From positions 1 through 64,000 of the forward strand of contig DATBLZ010000161.1 in NCBI GenBank assembly GCA_036555065.1: DNA of 64,000 bases, read 5' to 3'. The notes under the pieces are model-generated. The model made no database searches and was not told the origin of the DNA. It worked only from the letters and a program-made list of their open reading frames with translations. The stretch comes from DATBLZ01 sp036555065 (GTDB lineage Bacteria > Pseudomonadota > Gammaproteobacteria > Steroidobacterales > Rariloculaceae). This document shows, piece by piece, positions 9,128 to 17,800 of the stretch; the first letter of the stretch is position 1; every line of letters starts with the position of its first letter. The position numbers and the translations under genes are program-made.

Positions 9128-10071
9128 CGCCCGGCGAGGTTTGCGACGTACCAAGCATAGGTCGAGCGAATCCCCTCCTCAAGACCGATTGCCGCCCGCC
9201 AGCCGAGCGCGGAAATGCGGCCGATGTCGAGGAGCTTGCGCGGCGTGCCGTCTGGTTTAGACCGGTCGAAGACGATCCGCCCCGAATAGCCGACGGCCGT
9301 ACGCACGAGCTCGGCGAGATCCGCAATCGTCACGTCCGCGCCGACGCCGACGTTGATGATCTCCGCCGATTCGTACCGCTCCATGAGAAAGCAGACGGCG
9401 TCCGCGAGGTCATCCACGTGGAGGAACTCCCGGCGCGGCTGGCCTGTGCCCCATACCGTGACCTCGCCGGCGCGGCTCGCCTTCGCCTCATGGAATTTCC
9501 GGATCAACGCCGGCAGAACGTGCGAAGTCGCTAGATCGAAGTTGTCGCCGGGTCCGTAGAGATTGGTGGGCATCAAGGAGATCGCGTTGAAGTGATGTTG
9601 TCTCGCGTACGCCTGACACATCTTGATGCCTGCGATCTTCGCGATCGCGTACCACTCGTTGGTCGGCTCGAGCGGGCCCGTCAGCAACGACTCCTCTTTG
9701 ATCGGCTGCGGCGCGAGCCGCGGATAGATGCAGCTCGAGCCGAGAAAGCAAAGCTTCGCCACGCCGTGGCGGAACGCCGAGTCGATGACATTGGTTTGGA
9801 TTTGCAGATTCTCATGCAGGAAATCTGCCGGATACATCGAGTTCGCGAGAATGCCGCCGACCTTCGCCGCGGCCATGATCACGTACGTCGGACGCAGCGT
9901 TGCGAAGAACTCCTCGACGGCGTGGGCATTGCGGAGATCGAGCGTCGCGCGCGAGCGCGTGACGACATTCCTAAACCCCTGCTTCGCGAGCGCGCGGCAG
10001 ACAGCGGCGCCGACGAGCCCCCGATGGCCCGCGACGAATATCGGCGCGGACTTGTCGAAGCTCTCCGTCAT
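9124..10071 (-). CDS. fcl: GDP-L-fucose synthase
   Basis: 315 residues; an extended short-chain dehydrogenase that epimerises GDP-4-keto-6-deoxymannose at C3 and C5 and reduces it at C4 with NADPH to give GDP-L-fucose. GHRGLVG at residues 15-21 binds the dinucleotide. GSSCIYP (111-117) supplies the catalytic Ser and the Cys of the epimerase site. Tyr141 and Lys145 in NEWYAIAK form the Tyr-x3-Lys pair. Length matches the family. It overlaps the end of gmd by 4 bases (ATGA), so the two pathway enzymes are translationally coupled. Confidence 0.95.
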   Translation of the reverse strand: MTESFDKSAPIFVAGHRGLVGAAVCRALAKQGFRNVVTRSRATLDLRNAHAVEEFFATLRPTYVIMAAAKVGGILANSMYPADFLHENLQIQTNVIDSAFRHGVAKLCFLGSSCIYPRLAPQPIKEESLLTGPLEPTNEWYAIAKIAGIKMCQAYARQHHFNAISLMPTNLYGPGDNFDLATSHVLPALIRKFHEAKASRAGEVTVWGTGQPRREFLHVDDLADAVCFLMERYESAEIINVGVGADVTIADLAELVRTAVGYSGRIVFDRSKPDGTPRKLLDIGRISALGWRAAIGLEEGIRSTYAWYVANLAGR

Positions 10072-11177
10072 TCGTGCTGGCGGAGCACGGCATAGCCCTC
10101 GCGCGCGACGAGCGCGTCGCGCTCCGCAAGCGCGCGGTCAGCCTCGACCATCTCGGCAACGAGCGCATCGAAGCCGATCTCCGGCGCCCAGCCGAGCTCG
10201 GCGCGCGCTTTCGCGGCGTCGCCGAGCAGGGTGTCCACTTCGGTCGGTCGAAAGTAGCGAGGATCGATGCGCACGAGCGTTCTCCCCGTCGGCACATCGA
10301 CTGCCTTTTCGTCGACGCCCGTGCCGCGCCATTTGATCTCGAAGCCGAGCTTCGCCGCTGCAAGCTCGACGAACGCGCGCACCGAGTGCTGTTGGCCGCT
10401 CGCGATCACATAGTCCGCCGGCGCCTTTTGCTGCAACATCAACCACTGGGCGCGCACGTGGTCGCGCGCGTGTCCCCAGTCGCGCAGCGCATTGAGGTTG
10501 CCGAGATACAGGCAGTCGTCAAGACCGGATTTGATGCGCGCGAGCCCGCGCGTGATCTTGCGAGTAACGAATGTCTCGCCGCGAATCGGCGACTCGTGGT
10601 TAAAGAGTATGCCGTTGCAGGCATATATCCCGTACGCCTCACGATAGTTCACGGTGATCCAGTACGCATACACCTTCGCAGCTGCGTACGGCGAGCGCGG
10701 ATAGAACGGCGTAGTCTCGCGCTGCGGCGTCTCGCGCACCTTGCCGAACATTTCCGAGCTCGAGGCCTGGTAGAAACGCGTCTTCTTGGTCAGATCGCAA
10801 ATGCGCACGGCCTCGAGCAACCGCAGCGTGCCGAGTGCATCGGCGTTGGCGGTGTATTCGGCCGTCTCGAACGACACGGCGACGTGACTCTGCGCCGCAA
10901 GATTGTAGATTTCGTCGGGCTGGACGTCCTGAACGATGCGGATCAAGTTGGTCGCGTCCGTCATGTCGCCGTAATGCAGGAACATTTGCGGGTCGGGTGC
11001 ATGCGGATCGGCGTACAGATGGTCGATGCGGTCGGTATTGAAGAGCGATGCGCGCCGCTTGATGCCATGAACCTCGTACCCCTTCGCGAGCAAGAGCTCC
11101 GCGAGGTATGCGCCGTCCTGACCGGTGATTCCCGTGATCAACGCGCATTTTCTTCTCTTCTCTCCTCTAGGCGGCAT
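10068..11177 (-). CDS. gmd: GDP-mannose 4,6-dehydratase
   Basis: 369 residues; converts GDP-D-mannose to GDP-4-keto-6-deoxy-D-mannose with tightly bound NADP, the first committed step to GDP-fucose. GITGQDG (16-22) is the Rossmann motif. FYQASSSEMFGKV and SPYAAAKVYAYW hold the catalytic Thr/Ser-Glu and Tyr-x3-Lys elements, and NHESPIRGETFVTRK is diagnostic for Gmd. The start overlaps the asnB-like stop by 11 bases; an internal TTG just before ITGITG is a possible alternative. It feeds fcl directly downstream. Confidence 0.96.
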   Translation of the reverse strand: MPPRGEKRRKCALITGITGQDGAYLAELLLAKGYEVHGIKRRASLFNTDRIDHLYADPHAPDPQMFLHYGDMTDATNLIRIVQDVQPDEIYNLAAQSHVAVSFETAEYTANADALGTLRLLEAVRICDLTKKTRFYQASSSEMFGKVRETPQRETTPFYPRSPYAAAKVYAYWITVNYREAYGIYACNGILFNHESPIRGETFVTRKITRGLARIKSGLDDCLYLGNLNALRDWGHARDHVRAQWLMLQQKAPADYVIASGQQHSVRAFVELAAAKLGFEIKWRGTGVDEKAVDVPTGRTLVRIDPRYFRPTEVDTLLGDAAKARAELGWAPEIGFDALVAEMVEADRALAERDALVAREGYAVLRQHE

Positions 11178-12921
11178 GCTGTACTCCGTGTCGCGGACTC
11201 AGGAAAAGACTGCGCAGAACGTGCTCTTGTATGGGCGCTCCGCGGCTCAAGTCGCGCAGATAATAGCGCGGAATACCGAAGCCTTTTTTCGGCCGATCGA
11301 GGATGCGATCCGGTAAAATTCCGCGGTACGCGTAGCGCAACAATCCTTTCGTTTCGCCGTTCAAGTAACGCAGATCTTCCGCGAGCGCAAACGAAAACTC
11401 GATGATGCTGCGCGCCAAGAGCGGCACGCGCGCTTCGAGCGAGACCGCCATGCTCGTGCGATCGACTTTGGTCAGAACGAGCCCGGGCATGAACGTATGG
11501 AAGTCTACGTACTGCAACCGCGTGCGCAGCGGCAGATCGGCGCGCCAAAACTCACGGTAGTGCCACCAGTCGTCGTAGTCGTCGGGGATCCCGAATTCAC
11601 GCCGATACGCCGTCTTTGCGGCTTGCGGCATGCCGAACATGATCCGCGCCCAGAGATCCAAGCCCGAGCTCAAGCCCATCTCGAGCAGCGCCAGTGTGCG
11701 CGCGAGCGGATTCCGCCGATTGAGACGCGTGCGCAGTCGCACCGCGAGCGTATCCATGAACCGCGGCCAGGCGGGCCAGCGCTCGTAACGCGCAAACCGC
11801 GCGTACGTGCTGTAGCCACCGAAGACTTCGTCGCCACCGTCGCCCGTGAGCACGACCGTGACCTTCTCGCGCGCGGTCCGCGAGACGAGAAACGTCGGCA
11901 TCGACGACTCGTCGGCGAACGGCTCGTCGAACCAGTGCTTGAGTCGCGGTAGCAGCTCTTGCGCGGCGTCGCGCAGCAGGATGCGCTCGTGATGGTCCGT
12001 GCCGAAGAGATTCGCGACTTCGCGAGCGTACGGGGTTTCCGATACTTCATCCGCGTCGAAACCTATCGAGAACGTCGCGATGCGTCCGCCGATGCGCGCC
12101 GCGGAAGCAACGACGACGCTCGAGTCGACACCGCCCGACAGAAAGAACCCGAGCGGCACGTCGGCGATCATCTGCTCGCGCACCGAGGTTTCGATCAAAG
12201 CGCGCAGCTCCTCCGCGGCTTCGCCCGGCGACCGCCGCACGGGCTCGCTCGGCACCGGCAGCCGCCAAAATGCATGCGGCCCCTCGAGAGCTCCGGTCGC
12301 GGGATCGAACGTGAGCCGATGCGCGGGCCGGAGCTTGAAGCACTGCCGATAAAGCGTCTTCGGCGCGGGCACGTAGCGATACCCTAGAAAGTCGTAGAGC
12401 GCCGTGCCGTCGATCGCGAGGTCGGCGCGCGCAACGGCTGCCTCGATCGCTTTGAGCTCCGAGGCGAACGCGAAACGCCGCCCGTCGTAAAAGTAGTAGA
12501 GCGGCTTGATCCCGGGTCGGTCACGGTAGAGCTTGAGCTTGCGGACGCGGGCATCCCAGACGGCGATCGCGAACATTCCGTCGAGATGCGCGACGAAGTC
12601 GTCACCCCATTCGAGATACGCATTGAGCGCGACTTCCGTGTCCGAGCTCGTGCGAAAACGATGCTGGCGCCCCTCGAGCTCGCGGCGCAGCCGCTGGAAG
12701 CCGTAGATCTCCCCGTTGAAAACGATCCAAGTTGCGCCGTCGGCTGCAAACATCGGCTGATTCGCTTCGGGCGCAAGATCGATGATCGCGAGACGCTGAA
12801 ACCCGACGCTGATCGGGCTTGCGAGGTGCAAATCGCTCGCGTCGGGGCCGCGATGCGCGATCGCGCGCAAGGCCGCCGCGTAGTCCCAGCTCGGGTCCGT
12901 TCCGCCGAAGAAGCCGCACAC
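11167..12921 (-). CDS. asnB: Asparagine synthetase family glutamine amidotransferase
   Basis: 584 residues. I choose the GTG at 12921 because translation then begins Met-Cys-Gly-Phe-Phe-Gly, placing Cys2 as the class II glutaminase nucleophile. The upstream GTG at 12930 would add Pro-Gly and bury that Cys. The glutaminase domain shows IAHRGPDASD, FNGEIYG and SSDTE. The synthetase domain has the ATP pyrophosphatase motif SGGVDS (about 262-267) and GDGGDEVFGGY. Glutamine is hydrolysed and ammonia transferred to an adenylated carboxylate. In glycan clusters, relatives amidate sugar acids or other acceptors, so true asparagine synthesis is not certain. Operon with gmd and fcl. Confidence 0.88.
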   Translation of the reverse strand: MCGFFGGTDPSWDYAAALRAIAHRGPDASDLHLASPISVGFQRLAIIDLAPEANQPMFAADGATWIVFNGEIYGFQRLRRELEGRQHRFRTSSDTEVALNAYLEWGDDFVAHLDGMFAIAVWDARVRKLKLYRDRPGIKPLYYFYDGRRFAFASELKAIEAAVARADLAIDGTALYDFLGYRYVPAPKTLYRQCFKLRPAHRLTFDPATGALEGPHAFWRLPVPSEPVRRSPGEAAEELRALIETSVREQMIADVPLGFFLSGGVDSSVVVASAARIGGRIATFSIGFDADEVSETPYAREVANLFGTDHHERILLRDAAQELLPRLKHWFDEPFADESSMPTFLVSRTAREKVTVVLTGDGGDEVFGGYSTYARFARYERWPAWPRFMDTLAVRLRTRLNRRNPLARTLALLEMGLSSGLDLWARIMFGMPQAAKTAYRREFGIPDDYDDWWHYREFWRADLPLRTRLQYVDFHTFMPGLVLTKVDRTSMAVSLEARVPLLARSIIEFSFALAEDLRYLNGETKGLLRYAYRGILPDRILDRPKKGFGIPRYYLRDLSRGAPIQEHVLRSLFLSPRHGVQHAA

Positions 12922-13023
12922 GCCCGGCACTTTATGCGCTCGTCAGCTCTGCCGCAATCGACGTCGCGGACCCTGTGTTAGGCTACGGCGGCGCCGACCG
13001 GGCGCGAGCGTGCTTTTCACCGA

Positions 13024-14064
13024 ATGACGTTCCGAGTCGCTCATGTCAACGCTGCCAAGGGTTATCGCGGCGGAGAACGGCAAACGGAGCTGCTCATTCG
13101 CGCGCTGCACGGCGGTAGCGTCGAGCAAGTGCTCGTCGCCCGCCGCGGCGGGCCGCTCAGCAGTCGGTTCGGCGATCTCGGTCTCGAGGTTCGGTCCATC
13201 TCCGGCAGTTTCCTGAGTGTGGCGCGCGCCACGCGCGACGTGGAGCTCATCCACGTGCACGAGGGACGCAGCATCTACGGTGCGTACTTGCGCTCGCTGA
13301 TCTCGGGGACGCCTTATATCGCGACGCGACGCGTCGACAACCCGATCAGAAATCACTGGTTCGCGCACCGTGCCTATCGGCACGCGGCATTCGTCGTCGC
13401 GGTCGCCAAGCGCGTAGCCGACGTCGTCCGCGAGCACGATCCTCGCGTTCGTACTCGAGTCGTTTATAGCGCGACGAGCAGCTTGCCAGTCGACAAATCT
13501 CGAGTGGAGGAGATCCGCCGGAAGTTCGCCGGCCGCGTCCTCGTCGGCCACGTAGGCGCACTCGACAACAGCCAGAAGGGTCAGGAATTCATCATCGCCG
13601 TCGCGCGGGAGCTTAGGCTCTCCCATCCGGAGCTCCACTTCGTTCTCGTCGGCGGCGGCGCCGACGAGGCGATGCTCAAGGCCGCCGCAGCCGGGCTCGA
13701 CAATTTGACGTTCACGGGCTTCGTCGACAACGTCGGCGATTATCTCGCTGCGTTCGACATCTTCATCCTACCTTCGCGGCGCGAGGGCATCGGCAGCATT
13801 CTGCTCGACGCCATGGAACAGGGCCTGCCGATCGTTGCGACGCGCGTCGGCGGCGTTCCGGAGATCGTGCACGACAAGGAGAACGGAATTCTCATCGACG
13901 CCGAGCGCACCGATCAATTGCGCGATGCCGTTGTCGCGCTCAGCGCGGACCGAGACTTGCGCGCGCGCATGGGCGCATCCGGCAAGCGGACCGCGTCTGG
14001 ATTCTCGGCGCACGCCATGGCGCACGAGTACCTCGATATTTACGAGTCGGTGCTCCGCGGCTAA
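13024..14064 (+). CDS. GT4-family glycosyltransferase
   Basis: 346 residues with a GT-B fold. The N-terminal half starts FRVAHVNAAKGYRGGERQT, the acceptor-side glycine-rich loop. The C-terminal half has VLVGHVGALDNSQKGQEF, HFVLVGGGADE, NLTFTGFVDN and the donor-binding EGIGSILLDAMEQGLPIVAT, the E-x7-E region of GT4. It transfers a nucleotide-activated sugar with retention, in the cytoplasm. It is divergent from asnB across about 100 bases and meets alkB tail to tail with a 4-base overlap. It probably belongs to the same surface-glycan pathway as gmd/fcl. Confidence 0.9.
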   Translation: MTFRVAHVNAAKGYRGGERQTELLIRALHGGSVEQVLVARRGGPLSSRFGDLGLEVRSISGSFLSVARATRDVELIHVHEGRSIYGAYLRSLISGTPYIATRRVDNPIRNHWFAHRAYRHAAFVVAVAKRVADVVREHDPRVRTRVVYSATSSLPVDKSRVEEIRRKFAGRVLVGHVGALDNSQKGQEFIIAVARELRLSHPELHFVLVGGGADEAMLKAAAAGLDNLTFTGFVDNVGDYLAAFDIFILPSRREGIGSILLDAMEQGLPIVATRVGGVPEIVHDKENGILIDAERTDQLRDAVVALSADRDLRARMGASGKRTASGFSAHAMAHEYLDIYESVLRG

Positions 14065-14723
14065 AGGGCCTTACGGAATGTGAGGTTGACGCGCCGCCGG
14101 CCGAGGCGCGGATGGCTGCCGTCGGCGAGCGCTGCAACGCCGTGATAATAGCGCCGCGACGCCCCACCCCAGACGACGACGTCGCCGTGCGCGAGCGCGT
14201 AGCGCGCCGGACGTTCGGCACGGCGCGCCCCGCCGAACAGGAACGTCGCGGGCAAACCGAGCGATACCGAGACGATCGGCGCTGTGAAATCGCGCTCGTC
14301 CTTGTCTTGGTGCAGCGATAAACGTGTTCCCGGCCGATAGAGATTGATCAGGCACGCATCGGGCACGAATGCCGCGAACCCGGCGGCAGCGGCCGCGGAC
14401 GCAGCAAGCTCGAGGAACGCGTCCGGCATCTTCGGCCACTCGCGACCCGTCTCCGGGTCGGTCGGCGAGTATCGATATCCGTGTCGATCGGAAACCCAGC
14501 CGACGGGACCGCAATTCGTCATTGCGACCGACATCGCGCGCCCGCCGGGCGTCAACATGCGCCGAAAAGGCGCCCGCGCCGCGACGCTGTCGATGCCGCG
14601 AAGGATCGGCTCTTCATGCGGGAGGAAGGCGCGCAAGATCACGGCGTTGGGACCGATGCTTTCACCCGGCAGGGCCGCCCGATCCCGCTCGCGCAACCTC
14701 GCCACCGCGCGAGTCGCGCGCAT
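14061..14723 (-). CDS. alkB: AlkB-like Fe(II)/2-oxoglutarate DNA dealkylase
   Basis: 220 residues from the ATG at 14723, which overlaps the preceding stop as ATGA. The iron ligands are His138 and Asp140 in LHQDKDE and His194 in RYYHG. Arg211 and Arg217 in RVNLTFR bind 2-oxoglutarate, and MTNCGPVGWVSD matches the AlkB nucleotide-recognition lid. The enzyme removes methyl groups from 1-methyladenine and 3-methylcytosine by oxidative demethylation. Length is close to E. coli AlkB. A longer open frame reaches 15212 but reads through the next gene in the wrong frame. Confidence 0.93.
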   Translation of the reverse strand: MRATRAVARLRERDRAALPGESIGPNAVILRAFLPHEEPILRGIDSVAARAPFRRMLTPGGRAMSVAMTNCGPVGWVSDRHGYRYSPTDPETGREWPKMPDAFLELAASAAAAAGFAAFVPDACLINLYRPGTRLSLHQDKDERDFTAPIVSVSLGLPATFLFGGARRAERPARYALAHGDVVVWGGASRRYYHGVAALADGSHPRLGRRRVNLTFRKAL

Positions 14724-15472
14724 CAATCGCCCGGGTTCGGCAGCGCATCGACGTCGGGCAACACGAGCCCACGTTCCGCCAGATACGCTTCCCAGAGCGA
14801 CACCGAGCATGTGTACTCGAGAATCGTCAGATCCGGGCGATGGACGGCCTCGGCGCGCGTACGGATCGGCTCCGTGTACAGCTTCGGATCCGTGACCACG
14901 AGCTCGTCGACGAGGTATTTGCGCGTCTGCCCCTCTTCGACGCGTTCCTCGAGCCACATGCGCTCGACGATGTGCGCGTCCGACGTCGTCGGGAAACGAC
15001 TCATATAGGGGTAGGCTTTCAGATGCGTCGTCTCGATCACGAGCACATCGTCCTCCCAGTGCGCGATCGAGTGTCCCATCGCACTCGGCAGGATCGCCTC
15101 CGGAGGATTGTGATCCGCCATGTAGACCTTGCGGTACATGCCGTAGCCTTCCCAGAAGATCGTCAGGTCCTGCGGGCGGTGAAACACTTCGATCGCGAAC
15201 GGCGCACCCCACGGCGCCCGCGGCATGCCGGGCCAGATGCAGTAGTACCCCGGATCGTCCTCGATCCGAAACTGCTTTGCGTATTCGTCGGCGAGCGCCT
15301 GCGCCGCCGGCGTATACGGAAGCGGACTGGGGAGGCGTTGACGCCCCGAGCCCGGCGCCGGGAAATAAACGCCGCTGAAGTCCCGCGCCGACGGCGTTTG
15401 CGCTTCGGCGACCGCTACGGACGAGAATGCAAGCGCGAGCAATGCAAGCACGCGCACGGTCCCAACGGGCAT
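14723..15472 (-). CDS. Exported protein of unknown function
   Basis: 249 residues with a signal peptide (VRVLALLALAFSSVAVAEAQ). The mature protein contains FSGVYFPAPGSG, DDPGYYCIWPGMPRAPW, FHRPQDLTIFWEGYGMYRKVYM and HWEDDVLVIETTHL. The last resembles a motif common in exported proteins of marine and soil gammaproteobacteria whose function is not known; I cannot name a family. Two cysteines in the mature part could pair in the periplasm. It is translationally coupled to alkB through an ATGA overlap, which says little about its role. Confidence 0.7.
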   Translation of the reverse strand: MPVGTVRVLALLALAFSSVAVAEAQTPSARDFSGVYFPAPGSGRQRLPSPLPYTPAAQALADEYAKQFRIEDDPGYYCIWPGMPRAPWGAPFAIEVFHRPQDLTIFWEGYGMYRKVYMADHNPPEAILPSAMGHSIAHWEDDVLVIETTHLKAYPYMSRFPTTSDAHIVERMWLEERVEEGQTRKYLVDELVVTDPKLYTEPIRTRAEAVHRPDLTILEYTCSVSLWEAYLAERGLVLPDVDALPNPGD

Positions 15473-15540
15473 AGGCAGGTCCCCTTCTTCTTAAGGCGGA
15501 CCTAATTTACGTGAAAGCCGGACCCTTGTCCTTAGCCGTC

Positions 15541-16224
15541 CTAGGAGGCCTTCGATTTCACGCGCGGCGCGTTCGTCCGCGCGCGTGGGTCGTTGTTTTC
15601 CTCGAGCGGGGCCTTGCGTCGAAACAGAAACTCTTGCATGCCGTTGCCGAGGAGCCGGCCGCGCTCGATCGCGAAGCCCGGCATGCAGAGCTTCAGGTCT
15701 TCCGGCGAGTACCGCGGTGCCGCGCGTTCAGCGAGCGATTGACCGAGGTTGAGCAGGCGAAAATCCTGCAGCGGCACGTAGTCACCGGGCCGCGCGGGCA
15801 TTCGCGATTCGCGGTACACGATGAGCGCGTGCGCAAGGCCGCCGGGCGCCGTGCGTCCCGCGAGCGCCGCCATGAGCGCCGCGAGCGCACGCCGGTCGAG
15901 GTAGTTGAGCAAATCCCAACAGAGCGCGATGTCGAGCGGATCCGGACCGACGCGCGGAAGAAGCGCGGTGACGGCCGCCTCGAGATCGCGAGAATCGGCG
16001 CTGCCGTTCAGCGACTCTATCTCGTTACGCGCATCGACGATCTCGATCCGACAGCGAAACCGGCTGAACAACTCGAGCGTCTTCGCGTGGGCCGCGCCCA
16101 AATCGAGCACGACGATGCGCCGCGTCGCATCGATGCGCTCGATGAGCGTCCGGAACAACGGCGCATGCGGAGTCGGCGGGACCTCGAATTCCGCTCTCGC
16201 GGTCGCGGCCCCGAGCGGTTCCAC
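15541..16224 (-). CDS. SAM-methyltransferase-like protein
   Basis: 227 residues starting at GTG 16224, 6 bases after a strong AGGAGG. RIVVLDLGAAHAKTLELF resembles methyltransferase motif I (xVLDLGxAxxxT), followed by RIEIVDARNEI (acidic motif II), DIALCWDLLNYLDRRAL (motif IV-like) and a C-terminal MQEFLFRRKAP strand. Substrate unknown. The C-terminus is very basic and disordered-looking. The gene lies 9 bases after the bactofilin stop, so the two are probably co-transcribed; whether it modifies bactofilin or the envelope is speculation. Confidence 0.65.
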   Translation of the reverse strand: MEPLGAATARAEFEVPPTPHAPLFRTLIERIDATRRIVVLDLGAAHAKTLELFSRFRCRIEIVDARNEIESLNGSADSRDLEAAVTALLPRVGPDPLDIALCWDLLNYLDRRALAALMAALAGRTAPGGLAHALIVYRESRMPARPGDYVPLQDFRLLNLGQSLAERAAPRYSPEDLKLCMPGFAIERGRLLGNGMQEFLFRRKAPLEENNDPRARTNAPRVKSKAS

Positions 16225-16233
16225 CGAGCCCTC

Positions 16234-16752
16234 CTAAACCTTCGCGACCGCAGCTGGCTTCGCGACGATCGTCGGCGTCACGGCCGACGCTGGTTTCGGT
16301 GCCGACTGACTCTTTCCGAGGACCGCATCGACGGCCTCGGGATCCATTTCTATCGAGCCCTTGAACCGCGCGCCGTCCTCGAGGCTCACTCGCGGCGCAA
16401 CGATGTTGCCGATGACCCGCGCGGTCTTGCGAATGCTGACACGCTCGGAGCCGTAGAGATCTCCGTCCATGTTGCCGTCGACCGTGATGACCTTCGCATG
16501 CACGTCGGCCTTGATCTTGCCGTCCTTGCCGATCGTGAGGCTGTGGTTGTTCAGCTGGATCGTCCCGCTGACATCCCCTTCGATGCGCAAGTCTTCCTCG
16601 CCTCGAAGATTGCCGTCGATTTGAATCGAGCGGCCGATGACCGCCGCCTCACGCGCCGGCGCGTTGCCGCGAGCGCTCTCGTTCCATGGCGCCGCTTCCG
16701 GCTCGACTCCCTGCCTCTGCCCCGGCTCGTCCTTCTTACCTCGCTCGAACAT
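16234..16752 (-). CDS. bacM: Bactofilin (polymer-forming cytoskeletal protein)
   Basis: 172 residues. A short polar N-terminal tail with RGKKDEPGQRQG precedes the bactofilin core, a right-handed beta-helix. The repeats are visible as IGRSIQIDGNLRGEEDLRI, GDVSGTIQLNNHSLTIG, GKIKADVHAKVITVDG, DLYGSERVSIRKTARVIG and RVSLEDGARFKGSIEM. Bactofilins polymerise without nucleotides and organise cell-wall enzymes or stalk sites. The C-terminal tail is rich in Ala, Pro and Lys. A good AGGAGG precedes the ATG. A LytM-type peptidase, often found next to bactofilin genes, is absent here. Confidence 0.9.
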   Translation of the reverse strand: MFERGKKDEPGQRQGVEPEAAPWNESARGNAPAREAAVIGRSIQIDGNLRGEEDLRIEGDVSGTIQLNNHSLTIGKDGKIKADVHAKVITVDGNMDGDLYGSERVSIRKTARVIGNIVAPRVSLEDGARFKGSIEMDPEAVDAVLGKSQSAPKPASAVTPTIVAKPAAVAKV

Positions 16753-16855
16753 GCGTTCCTCCTATGAGCGTTATCCAGGCACTTTCCCTGTTTAACTTAA
16801 CGGAGAATAGTCCACATGAACAAGCAGTCGCAAGTCTGCGACAGTAGGCCGAAAA

Positions 16856-17800
16856 CTAACGCGCCGACGTCGACTCTAGATACCGGAAAAACTCCGACTC
16901 GGCATCGATCATGAGGGTCGTGTTCTGCCCGAGCGTGCGGTAGGTCTCGAGCGTGCGCGAGAACTCGTAGAACTCGGGGTCCTGGCCGTAGGCCTCGCCG
17001 TAGATCCGCGTCGCCTCGGCATCCGCGCGGCCGATGATCTCCTGGGCGCGCCGGTCCGCCTCGGAGCTGATGCGGCGCAGCTCCCGCTCCATGTTGCCGA
17101 GTATTTCCTGGCTTCGGCCTTCGCCTTCGGACCTGAATCGAGCGGCAATGCTCTGACGCTCGGCGATCATCCGGCTCTCGACCTGCTCGCGGACCGAATC
17201 GATGTAGTTGATGCGCTTGATGCGCACGTCGACGAGCTCGATGCCGAGCTGCGGCATCAGGCCCACGGCCGCTGCCAGCATGTCCTGCTCGAGCTGGCCA
17301 CGACCCTTCGTCGGTCGGCCGAGGTCCGTGCTGCCGAGCGCGGCCGCTTCCTCTTCGGAAAGCCCCGCGACGTCCACCTGCCAATCCGCGGAACGCACGA
17401 TCTCCTCGAGCTCGGTGCCGGACACGATGTCGCGCACGACGGAGTCGAGGATATCGTCCAAGCGCGTGCGCGCGCCGAGCTCGTCACGGACCGAGCGCAG
17501 GAACTGCAACGGATCGACGATCCGCCACCGCGCCGTGGTATCGACGATGATGAACTCCCGGCCTAGGGTCGGGATTTGGCTCACGTCGCCGTCCCAGGTC
17601 AGAAGGCGCTTGTCGAACCGCCGAACCTGTTGGACGAACGGCACGCGCCAATGCAGGCCCGGCTCGGTTATGACGTCCCCGATCGGTTCACCGAACTGCA
17701 CGATGATGCCTTGCTGCGCCTGATCGATCACGAAACCGGCGCGGGTCACGAGCAGCAACGCAACCACGGCAACGAGAACGATGAACGTGATATTTTTCAT
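16856..17800 (-). CDS. hflC: FtsH modulator HflC
   Basis: 314 residues: an N-terminal membrane anchor (ITFIVLVAVVALLLVTRAGF) and a periplasm-facing SPFH/band-7 domain (IVQFGEPIGDVITEPGLHWRVPFVQQVRRFDKRLL). A coiled coil rich in Glu, Arg and Ala follows (ERQSIAARFRSEGEG...), then EFYEFSRTLETYR. HflC forms a cage with HflK around the membrane protease FtsH and restrains its activity. It overlaps hflK by 4 bases (ATGA). The end TSAR lacks a long tail, as usual for HflC. Confidence 0.95.
   Translation of the reverse strand: MKNITFIVLVAVVALLLVTRAGFVIDQAQQGIIVQFGEPIGDVITEPGLHWRVPFVQQVRRFDKRLLTWDGDVSQIPTLGREFIIVDTTARWRIVDPLQFLRSVRDELGARTRLDDILDSVVRDIVSGTELEEIVRSADWQVDVAGLSEEEAAALGSTDLGRPTKGRGQLEQDMLAAAVGLMPQLGIELVDVRIKRINYIDSVREQVESRMIAERQSIAARFRSEGEGRSQEILGNMERELRRISSEADRRAQEIIGRADAEATRIYGEAYGQDPEFYEFSRTLETYRTLGQNTTLMIDAESEFFRYLESTSAR

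Noticed and set aside
8285..9154. Large antisense frame over the fucosyltransferase gene
   Set aside because: Typical high-GC mirror frame; the sense frame has ATGA coupling and recognisable motifs.
12919..12930. AsnB-like enzyme lacking the glutaminase Cys, as in lasso-peptide cyclases
   Set aside because: An in-frame GTG three codons downstream restores Met-Cys-Gly, so the missing Cys is a start-choice artefact.
14724..15212. 163-residue N-terminal extension of AlkB
   Set aside because: It is the out-of-frame shadow of the exported-protein gene; AlkB motifs and length fit a start at 14723.
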